Made by a program: the position numbers and the translations under genes | Shown: positions 39,101 through 51,100 of the stretch, in pieces | Numbering within the stretch: the first letter of the stretch is position 1 | Layout: every line of letters begins with the position of its first letter | NCBI GenBank assembly: GCA_029721515.1 | Contig: CM056558.1 | Coordinates: forward strand, 14,601,240 to 14,665,239 | Source of the DNA: Synanceia verrucosa | Lineage: Eukaryota; Chordata; Actinopteri; Perciformes; Synanceiidae | Length of the DNA stretch: 64,000 bases | Direction: 5' to 3' | The notes under the pieces: generated by a model | Seen by the model: only the letters and a program-made list of their open reading frames with translations | Told to the model about the DNA's origin: nothing | Databases searched by the model: none

Positions 39101-42100
39101 CCGCAGGTCAGTGTGGTGTCAGAATGCAGAGGTGAATGATCTGACTTCCTGCGTGATTGCAGATTGAAAATGAAAATATATCCACTTTCACATGAAATAC
39201 CCTTGATCTCTTGATCAACTGGAACAAAGTTAATCAGAAATTAACCTTAAATCTACAGTTAGTAATCCTGTTCAGAAGCACTGGGTATACTGGGTGAAAT
39301 GGTCCTTTCATCCTGAGGGCAGTCAATACATTATGTATTCAGAAAAAGGAATGAAAAGAATCAGACCTCTGTGGAAGCTGCAGGACTCAAAAACTCCAAT
39401 CCCTGGTTTTCGGTGCAGATGGAAAGAACAAATCAAATGCTTTCATGTCGCGTCCTTCCCACGCCTCCCTCTGTCTTGCATCACGTTTCACCATTGCCAG
39501 ATACATTCAGTACACTCCTTTGCGCAACAGAGTTAGCAGGAGAGGGGGCGTGGCATTTGAGGTGCCACTTTCAAATATTGTTAGCTCTACAACATCACTG
39601 ACTAAACACAGCTAATGTTTTCCAGAACTGTGACATTTACATGAAATGTGTACTTGTGCATGGTGTCGTGGTGTATTATTCTGCAGTGTGTGTGAATATA
39701 TGACTCTTGAGACTCTTGTCATCTTTTAGATTAAGAGGCTGACTGGAGACATTCTCCAAAATCTGACAAGTTATAACATCTCTGATTACCTGGTGAAAAC
39801 CTACTCGCAGATCCTGAAGAAAAGGTACATCATTAAACATAATAAAGTGCATTAGTATTCCATTTAAACTTTTACCCACTCTGTAAGGTTTGCAGTTTTG
39901 ATGTATATTACTGGGGATAAATACAAGGGTCTAAAATACATTGCCATTGCTTTCCCTTCCTGTGGTGTTTTAAATAATTGCAGCGTCCATCTTCAACCAA
40001 ATTATTCGGTGAAATATATTTTTTATTCATACCATAATGAGCAGAACACCTCAGAATAATCGAAAACCACTTTTACTCCTGTGTTTTATTTTATATTTGT
40101 GTGTACAGCCTACATATTATGTGACTTTTGACGATGTTATTTTATAATGAAGTAGTTATAGCTGTTAGTAGCTGACTTACTTTTAAAGGAGTGACCCCCC
40201 CCAGAGCAACGTGTGATACCAGTCTAATGATTGAAATATTACAGTAATACTTTCATCCTTGTCATTTTAGAGTGAACAAATGTCTGTATTTGAACTCTGA
40301 TATTGATGTAGAAAATTAAGGCCTGTACTCTTGTTTTTACTTTATAATGATAATTGCATATTCACTCTTATCCCACTGTGTCATTAACAGCCTAAAAACA
40401 AAGAAGTGGGTGAATGAATTCAGGTAAGCTGGAGGCACAGTATCTGCGGAACATTACCATAGCATCGGCAGGCTTGTTTAAACTTATTTCTTCTTAAGGA
40501 CTGACAAGAAACAAACTATAATACCAACAGATATGGAGGTTTTTCCCTCGGGGCCAGCACCACTCAGACTTTATCACAGGTCCACCACGTCCAAGACTCG
40601 ATCACGGCAATCAGAACTCGTTATTGGGTTCCGCAGGTATAAATTCGGACATGTTTAATTGAAGTTGTCTGTTTTCCTGAATGTTATTAATGTTTTCTGT
40701 TGTGCTTCATCACAGAACAGTTCACTGGATCATCTGCTGAACAGACTGCCAGATTTTCTAGGACGACTGAACAGTCAAAACAATGTTAAGGTAAATAGAT
40801 CTTGTGGCTTGTGTCCTGCCTTAAAAATAACAATCTAACATAAACACTTCAACATGTTGCTCTCGTTGTTGTGCGTAGGTGTGGTACAATAACAAAGGAT
40901 GGCATGCCATGGTGTCATTTGTCAACGTGATGCACAACGGCCTGTTGAGAGCAAGTCTGCCACCAGGTCCAGAGAGAAAAAGACATGGAATCACTGCCTA
41001 CAACCACCCACTCAACCTCACCAAGGAACAGCTCACAGAAATGGCCATGTTAGTAAATTACAGTGGAGTTTTTAGGTTGATGTGGATTTGGTTTGTTGGG
41101 CTTGTTATATTATCTTATATTGCTTTATATTGTCTCAAGAGGTGAATTCAGTTTAGTCAAGACTAGGGCTGACGAAATTAGCGCGTTAACACATATTAAT
41201 CCATCATCATAATTAATCTGATTAAAACGCAATTAACTATTATTGCAGCACAAAATGACTCTGAATGTCTCCAATGCATTTCGGGCAGTTGTTCCAAGTA
41301 GAGCTACCGGCTCAAATGGTCAGGTGATCAGGTAGTGACAGGAAGCAGAAACAACCAGACTAGTTTGTACTTCTGTGTCTCGTCAGAGGCCACAGAGCCT
41401 CTTAGTCTCTGCAGACCTCTAACAGACGAGTTGTTGCTCCTCAGTGGGTGGTCCACACTGAGGCACTCTGTGAGCAACAAAGCAGCTTTTGTATTAAAAA
41501 CATCTAATGTTTGACTGATATTGACTAATGAACTCCAACAATACCCCTGATTGTTCACTGTGGCTGCTCTGATGTTCACCTGTTGCTGATCAAGGCTTCC
41601 TGAACAGTATAGGAGCTTCCACAGTCACCAGATATCCACTTTCATAGTCTCTAACTGGAGGTGCATCATTCAACCCTGACGCACAAGTATGAAGGAGCAG
41701 ATAGACACACAGTGGTTGATTGCGGATAAATGATTGTTTAAGTTGTGTATGTATGTTGTGTTGTTGAAACTAGAAGAGTAGAATGCCCTTTATTGTCATT
41801 ATACTGTTGTACAACAAAATTGTAGAGCTTCTCCCTTTTCAGTGTACAAGAATAAAATAAGTATAAAAATAAGAAATAACTATATGAATCTTAGAATGTA
41901 AATACAAAATAAGTATAAAATATTGCCTTATATACAAATATAAATATGAATTTACAACTGAGTATATAGGAACAGAAAATGTACAAATGTATTGCACCAA
42001 TGTTAGAATACGTACAGAATAAATAAATGATATTGCACAGGGTGTTTAATAGAACAGCAGCAGTGACCGTTGATATATTCCCTTCTTTCTTGAGTCTGTT

Positions 42101-45100
42101 TGCTCATGCAAAATGAAACGTGATTTAAGTGAATGATATTTTATTGTGATAAATCGAAATTAATCCTCTACAACCTGTGATTAATCTGATTAAATATGTT
42201 AATTGTTTGACTGTCAGAGTCAAGTTTCTGCTTGGATTTTGATGTCATAAGGCTGCAATAACTTTATAACTTTATACCGAAATGAGTGAAAACCAATAGT
42301 GGAATATCTTAGAGTATGCATACAGTATGACTGTACAACATACATCAATGTGATATCAGCGTCAATGTGAAGCTTTCACGATATGAACTGAAATGTTCGA
42401 AAACAAAACAAAAATCAACAGGAACCCCCTTGAACAAATTAAACAGAAAATGTATTTATTAATTAAATATCAGAAGCAAAACAGTAAAATAACATGATTA
42501 AAATATAATAATACTGTATATACTTGTTCTGTAGCTGACTTGTCTTTCTCTGTTTCCTCTGTCAGGATGACCACATCAGTGGACGTTCTGGTTTCCATCT
42601 GCGTGATCTTTGCCATGTCCTTTGTACCGGCCAGTTTCATCCTTTTTTTGATTGAGGAGCGAGTCAGCAAAGCCAAACACCTTCAATTTGTCAGTGGGGT
42701 CAAACCGATCCTCTACTGGCTGGCCAACTTCACCTGGGACATGGTCTGTATTCAACAGAAAGGTTGATCATTTCGGAGCATATTTGGTGGATTTGGAGGG
42801 AATTTGATAAAATGTCTGCATGGAGTATGACAGCAGAGGAGAGTCAAAAGAGCAAAATAGAGATGACATTATAAATCCTGTCGTTTGCCAGTTGACATTG
42901 GCTAGAGCTAAAGAACCTTTCCAATAAACTTTTATTCAGATATCTTTTTAATGTAATTATTGAAGTTGTATGTAATCCAGATTATGTAAATCTGGACGTG
43001 TAATCTAATATTAACTAATGTGCTTTCTAATACTTTTTAATCATTTAAATTTAACCTAGTACCTTGTCAACCTCTAAAAGCTACAGTTGTAGATGATTTT
43101 CAGACAAACAGCAGCACTGCATGAAATCCTCTCTTTCACCTAGTCAGGCATTTCATGTACACATTATGTCAGAGCTCACCTTAAATCTCCAGTCAGTAAT
43201 TTTTTTCACAATGGAAAGTAATATTGACTGGGTAAAAGTAAGATTTCCCCTTTTTCTAAAATGTCACTGTCATCTTGACAGTTGAACTACACCGTCCCGG
43301 CCACCATGGTGGTGCTGATCTTCATCTGTTTCCAGCAGCAGTCGTACGTTTCAGAGACCAACCTGCCTGCTCTCATCCTGCTGCTCCTGCTCTACGGGTG
43401 CGTTCAGACTCCACCTCTACTGGACGTCAGTTTCCAAACTCATGTATAAGCTGTTTTCAACGTCACCTTTGTATCTCAATATTTAAATTTAACTGTTTCA
43501 GTCACGGGCGGCACAGTGGTGTAGTGGTTAGCACTGTTGTCTCAAGAAGGTACCGGGTTCGAATTCCGGGCCTGAGGCCTTTCTGTGTGGCGTTTGCATG
43601 TTCTCCCCGTGTCTGCGTGGGTTCTCTCCAGGTACTCCGCCTTCCTCCCACCACCCAAAAACATGCATGGGGATTAGGTTAATTGGCTAATTTAAATTGT
43701 CCGTAGGTGTGAGTGTGAGTGTGAGTGGTTGTCTGTCTGTCTCTGTGTCCTGCGATGAACTGGAGACTTGTCCAGGGTGTACCCTGCCTTCCACCCTAAG
43801 ACAGCTGGGATAGACTCCAGCCCCCCCACGACCCTATCAGGATGGATGGATGTTTCAGTCACTCACCCACAGTCACCTCCAGCATGTTGATTGGGATTGA
43901 GAACTCCTGTGAACTACATTTTCAGCTCTGAACTTGAAATGATATTCTCAGAATTATTTTCATTATGGAACTTTATAAACCCCTATTCAAAAAAAAATAA
44001 AATTGCTTACATATTACTTCAATTAACTGTTATGATACAAAATTTCCTTGTGTTTCTCTGTAAACAGTCACTATTCTCGTGTCATTTCTTGTCTTGTCCC
44101 AGTTGCATAATTTAACATAACATAATTTATTAAATAACCTAATCATCCTCTTTTAGGTGGTCCATCACTCCTCTGATGTACCCGGCGTCCTTTGTGTTCA
44201 GCGTCCCCAGCACAGCCTACGTGGTCTTGACCTCCATCAACCTCTTCATTGGAATCAACGGCAGCATAGCCACCTTTGTTCTGGAGCTGTTTGTTGACGA
44301 GGTATGAACGGCACCAGTCTGCACAGGCGGGAGAAAGAAATCCTTAATTATTGGCTAAATAATAATAATAGTAAAACAAAATGACGAGGCTATACCGCAG
44401 TTATACGTAACAAGTCACCATCTTAGTTATACGTAACAAGTCACCATCTTAATCAGCGAGAGCTGGAATTTAGTCACATCTAGTGCTAAACTTGAGGTTA
44501 CTGAAGGGTTGTGATTATACAAATTTATTTTCAAGGTGAGGTAGAAAAGTAAGTCTTGATTATTAATCAGTAATCACAGAGTTATTCTGTGTGGCAAATA
44601 TTGCTAATCATCAAGTGCTCCTTTAAGTAGACCATGATTGTTTTTTTTTTTTCCAGCATCTGAACGAGGTGAACAGGATCCTGAAAAAAGTGTTTCTCAT
44701 CTTCCCTCATTTCTGCCTGGGACGAGGGCTCATCGACATGGCCAAAAACCAGGCAATGGCAGATGCCTTCCAGAGACTAGGTACCTATATATTCCCCTAC
44801 ATATAGACATCCAAACTTCTGTTTAGTATTTGTAATGTGAAAATTATCACCCTCCAATAATTTATAAACTTGATCAATCATTGTGGAGGTAATTGTGCAT
44901 TGCAGTTAGAATATATGATAAACAGCAAATTTTGTGTGCTTGGGAGATTTTGTTAGAATCCTATTAATATTACATGTATACTGTAATACTGAACTGCATG
45001 TTAGGCTGGAGCAAACACACAGAACAAAACATGTGAAGAATGCGCTGGGTTCTTCCTCTTCCAGGCACAAAGCAGACCCTGGACCCTCTTCATTGGGACT

Positions 45101-48100
45101 TTGTAGGGAAGAACCTGTTTGCAATGGCAGCTGAAGGGGTTATCTTTTTCATCTTCACCATACTGCTGCAGTACAAGTTCTTCATTCGCTTCAGGTAAGT
45201 TCAAAACAACAGACACAAATGCTAAGCTGCATCTTTTCCTAAATGCACGTAAGATAAATGCATGTATGGAAACCAATTTAACGGTGTCTGTGTAGAAACA
45301 AAAGCATTGTATAGTTACATTGTTCCACAATAGTAAAACTGAATGAGACAGGGTTATCCCTTATCTCTCCATTCAGGCCGTGGTGGGCCGAGCCAGAGAT
45401 GCCTCCTCTTGGTCCAGAGGATGAAGACGTCGCCAGGGAGAGACAGAGAGTCATGAGCGGCAAAGCCCAGTCAGACATCCTCACCATGACAGACCTGAGC
45501 AAGGTACGACCAGCATTCAGGACTAAAAAGAAAAACTGCTACTTATTACGTTCTTAACACTGCTGTGGCTGAATGGCTGTGGTTCAGTGCACTCAACACA
45601 AACATTTTGATTACTTTTTCAAATAAAATGAAATTCAAATCATTTTTCAAACTACAGGTTCTGTTTCTGTCCAGTCCAGAAGAGTCTCTTTCTGTCCAGT
45701 CCAGAAGAGTCTCTTTCTCTTTTACTAGAAGTGATTGGAAAATTACACTGTAAATTGGGACAAAAGTGAATTCATGCCCCTGAAAGGTGAATTAGATCCA
45801 AATTTTCTTAAAAAAAAACTGCCATTTAGAATTGTTTCTGATAAAATCAAATACCTAGGTGTTACAATCACCAAAGATTTTATTGAACCCTGGAGCCATT
45901 ATTTCTGACTGGCCACGTCAATGCCATTAAGATGGTCACACTCCCCAGACTTCTCTACCTCTTCCAGAATTTACTAATTAAAAACCTAAATTATTTTCAA
46001 ATTATTAGATTCTGTCATCTTACCTTTTGTGTGGGGTTTCAAGGTGCACTGAATTTCTTAAAAACATAATTAAACCTAAATCAGCTGGTGGCCTTCGTCT
46101 GACATATTTCTGTCACTAATATTAGGCCGCTAACTGCAGAGCATTGATGTTCTGGCAAAATGCATATCTGGGTAACGTCACCGCGTCCACCCCGTCTTGG
46201 CTTGCCTTGTACAGAGTCTCACCAAGAGCTCTCTCCGTACTCTACTCTTCTCTTCACCTCAACCTCAAGCATCCATTGCTGGCAATAATTTTGTAGTCAC
46301 AAGCTCTCCAAAAATCTGGTATCAAATTTTTCATCCTGCATTGACAGACATCTTGCTGTGACTGCATCTTTGTGAATTCCTAGTTGATGGTAGATGGACT
46401 TTTTGTTTTGCAGGTGTATAAAGCAGGCAGGAAGCCAGCGGTGGATCGTCTCTGCCTCGGGATTCCTCGCGGAGAGGTGAGAGATTTACGCATCCAGAGC
46501 AGCGCAGTACAATGAAAACACACATTGTCTGACTTTTGTTCTTATCATTACTGTATTTGTCAGCCATGTATATCTCAGCTGTAGATTCAGTCATTATGTC
46601 CCAAAAGAGGTAACTGTGGCGATTATTTTATCATTGCTGCCACCGAAGCTTCTGCTAGTAGTGTTAGTATTGCTGCTCCTACTGCTTCTCTTACTATAAC
46701 TGTTAATAATAATATTTCCACAACTGGTGTTGCTGCTTCTACTGCTAATATTGCTGCAACTAGGCCTACAATTCTAAATATACATTTGCTACTGCTGCTT
46801 CTAGCTACAACCACAACTACTACCACTACTACTATGGTAGTTTCAGCTGCTGCTACTGTAGTGTGAAACTTCTCTTATGTATTAGCTCAGTCTTGACCAA
46901 ATAATCTAACATAGTCTCAAGAGAAAGTTCCCAGCTGCTCACTACAGCTGGTGTATATGTAGATTTTATTGTAACTTGACATTGTGTTTGTGTCCCCCAG
47001 TGTTTTGGCCTGCTGGGGGTGAACGGAGCAGGGAAGACGTCCACCTTTCGCATGCTGACCGGAGATACAGCCATCACCTACGGAGAAGCTTTCCTTAACC
47101 ACCACAGGTACAAGCTCTCTCCACTTCCAGTTATTCAGCTTATACAAAGGCCTTGTTCTATGACATGGTGCTGGATTCAACCATACATTAAAACTGTAGT
47201 TGGTAATCCTGTTGAGAAGCACTTTTTGTTCTCCTGGCTGAAATGATCTGATCTGCACCCTGAGAGCAGATCAGATGTCTCATCCTGCTCACGCCTCCCT
47301 CTGTCTCGCATCACATTTCACTGTTGCTGGAAATATTCAGCACACTCCTCTGCAGAAATACCAAGTTAGCAGGAGAGGGGGCGTGGTATTGGACGGAGCA
47401 CTGAAGGGAGGGGGAGGAGGTGGTGGAGCTTAGAGGAGGTACCACTTTCAAATATTGCTAGCTTTCTTGTTAGCTCTCCAGCATCACCGACGATTTGATG
47501 ATCTGGGGAAACTGCATTTTTTCCCTCTGAGCACATTTACAATGACAATTTATGGTAGAATTATCAGTTTAGCCAGTACAGGGGTACCATGTATCAATTC
47601 AATCAAATCAAAATCAATGAAAAGCCTTTACTGTCATTATATGACTGTGCATACCACGAAATTAGGAGCGTGTTGCTCAGTGCAATGTAAAAAAAATAGT
47701 CAAGATTAAAAATAAAATAACATTTTGTAAAAAAATAAAGATTATATTTACAGTGTCAGGCACAGTAATTGCTACAGTTATTACTAAAATATAGAAGTAA
47801 TAAAATAAAATGGTAGTAGTACCATTAAGAAGCATAGTAACATCAGCAGTAGATGTATCGTTAGCACTAGTAATAGCCCCAGTACAATCTAAAGTAGTAG
47901 TAGTTACTGTACTGTTGCTAGTGGCAGCTGCACTACTAGTAACAGCAGTATTTGTTAATACTGTGAAACTGTGTTTTGCTGTGGTTCTCAGTGTGCTGAC
48001 AGAGATGGAGCGAGTCCACCAGCTGATGGGTTACTGTCCCCAGTTTGATGCCATCAGCGACCTGCTGACGGGTCGGGAACATCTGGAGCTGTACGCCCGT

Positions 48101-51100
48101 CTGCGGGGAGTCCCAGAGGAGTCTGTTGCCAAGGTAATGTGAAAATTGAAGTTGTGATTTATAGATGTGGAATGACAGGTATATACAGTACGTGGTAATA
48201 GACCTTCTCTGCTCTCCTGCAGGTGGCGCAGTGGGGCGTGAAGAAGCTGGGACTGATCCAGTATGCTGAGCGGGAGGCTGGAGGCTACAGCGGTGGCAAC
48301 AAGAGGAAACTCTCCACTGCCATCTCCCTCATCGGAGCTCCACCTGTTATATTTCTGGTCAGAAACAAAGTTATTCACCGAACAGCTGAGGAGCAAACTT
48401 AATAACACCTGTTTCTAAATGAGTTAGATCAACATGGGAAAAATCACTGAATTTATGTTACATCACGTCACATTTGTTTCACTGATGTCGCTATTTATTT
48501 TTTCCATTTAGGTGCACCCAAAGATTTTCATCACACCTTTTAGTCCCATAATAATGTATTTCAAGCATTTGTCTTTTCCCATTGGCCTACACATACATGT
48601 AAACAGGAGCAAACATTCCGATAAATGGCAGCCCCACATTGGACAAGAGTAGTGTCATATAGTGGGTATGTGGTGAAGATGGACAGAGGAGAAATTGGTG
48701 GTAAAATTGTATCTTGTGTTATTAAATGTAAACACACTCACACAATCAATACTTCTCTTCATTTTGAATTACCCATGTGTTTCATGGTTGAGGTGCACCA
48801 GTGTGACCAATGAAAATGTTTAGTTTCACTTTGGAGCCCTACGCTACAGTAATATCTGTTTAAGTTATTTCATCAAATGCATTCAGTATGCTAAAATGTA
48901 TTAGTATAAGATGTTCATATACCACATAAATGTGATGATATATTTAACATTTGTTAGGATGAGCCCACCACTGGCATGGACCCAAAAGCCAAAAGGTTTC
49001 TGTGGAACTGCATCCTCAGCGTCACCAAAGAGGGCAGAGCTGTAGTTCTCACCTCTCACAGGTAAGAAGACATGTACAATAAATTATTCTTTATATTCTC
49101 CTTAACAGCGGATACACAGCTGTAATGGCCAAGCCACGCAAGCAGGACGACCCACAGCTTCCTGACCCTTCAGTGGATCACTGGAAGACATAGAATACTG
49201 TACATAACCTCCTACTGCTGCTTCAATCCTGTATTCTTGGCGAAGACTTTCCTCACAGTATATATGTATGATATACTGTAAATTAACCTATTGAGTGCCA
49301 GCCCTTTTATAAAAGGGAATGTGGCTTGTGCCAACATTTTTGTCCATTTTGAGTCATCTTTCAAGACACACATAATATTTTGTACTGTGGCTCTGAAAAC
49401 ACAGAATAGCTCAAATGAAAGGAGAAGACTCTCTTATCTGAAGTTGAGTGGAGCATAATTTTACTAAAAGACTACTTTTCTTGTACCGGTTGCTCTGCTC
49501 TCTGATCCAAACTTCTCCACTTCCTGCTTTTGATCTGTGTGACTTTGATCTATCGTGTCTTTCATTTTCTGATGGATCCCAGATACCCCAAAATTACTCA
49601 CAGGGTGGCTGAGAGTGCCTCTTTGTGCCACCTGACGAAAAAAACTTTGATGTCATTGGCACTCAAGTGTTGACTTTAAACATATATATTTAATGGATTT
49701 TATTATGTGCCTGTATGGTCAGTATGGAGGAATGTGAGGCTCTCTGCACCAGAATGGCCATCATGGTGAACGGCAGATTCCAGTGTCTCGGGTCTGTACA
49801 ACACCTGAAGAACAGGTAAGCTAAACTCCAAACACAATTCAGCAGTAAATTAATGAATGTGGAAGAAGTGTGCTGTTTAAAATACCTCACACCACCAAAC
49901 TTTTTATCAGCCTTATCAGTTAAATAAATAATAATTAAATAAATGCTAGTTTTTTAGGCTTTGAAACCAAAGAATGTTCCCTAATTTCACAATTTCATTG
50001 CCCCCTCGGGTTGAGGTGATCTGTGAAAGACCCTCTCTGTGCTGATAATAGTAGAGTTCACTGTCACAGTAAAGCAGCTGATTGAGTCACTTGACGAGGT
50101 TCACAGTCACGTGTCACAGCAGCATCTGGGTCGAGAGTGTTTTGAATTAGCCAAAGGTAGTGAACAAGAATTTACACTGGCTCAATTTACACACCATCAA
50201 GTCATTATCAGTGCCAATAAAAAACAAATTAATTAATACAGCGAATGATGGCTCATCTTTTTTAGTGTCTGCCTCATCCAAGTAAAAGTCATATAATATT
50301 AAATGGTATAAGATTATTCACTGTTTGGCACTGTGCACTGTGAGACAATATAGTCAGCTATAGCAAGAGTAGTTAAAGGAAGCATTAGTTAATTACGTTA
50401 ATAAGTTTAATAAGACGCAGCAGGACTGTTTCTATATATATATATATTATATATATTTCCTTCTGATACTTATATCATTATAGGTGTATCACTATTTTAA
50501 TTGAAATTAAAATTGCAATGCATACATTATTCTGTGATGTGTTTTTTCCACATGGCCATACACCTAAACCATTAAAAGACCTATCAGATTTTAAGCTGTA
50601 CAGTTTAATTTCATGTTGGATGTCACATGAACATTTAGTTAAAAACATGGAAAATCCCTTTTCAAACTGGTGAAATAGCGGCAGTGTACGCCGCTCACAG
50701 TAGACTGCATGTGTTACACTACTCAGGAACAACACATTTGCTGAGGCTGACTGGCTTTTAAACATGGATTGATTCACTTAAGACCAATACAGTTAGAACA
50801 GTTAAACACAATAGCAGCTGTGTTAAAGGGCTTCTCCATGCTGCGTTATGGCTGTGGATCTACTGTATTTACCTCTGCAGGATGATTTGTTATTGCATAG
50901 GATGTTACGTATTCTTATTTTTAAAGCGGCTCTAAATCAAACTCTTGACTCTTGTTTCATCCTTCATCACCCAGGTTTGGTGATGGCTACACCATTATCC
51001 TCCGTCTGGTGGACACTGAGGCGAACTCAGACTCATGTCCCATCAGCACCTATATGAAGAGCTCTTTCCCCAGCATTGAGCTGAAGGAGCGCCACCAGAG

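Noticed and set aside
43506..43580. tRNA gene suggested by A and B boxes
   Set aside because: These are the head of a SINE repeated five times, with target duplications; no full cloverleaf was seen.
43275..43682. 135-residue plus-strand open frame
   Set aside because: It is an out-of-frame read of an abca7 exon running into the SINE.
45720..46345. A working retrotransposon or host gene
   Set aside because: The reverse-transcriptase-like blocks are broken by several stops and frameshifts.
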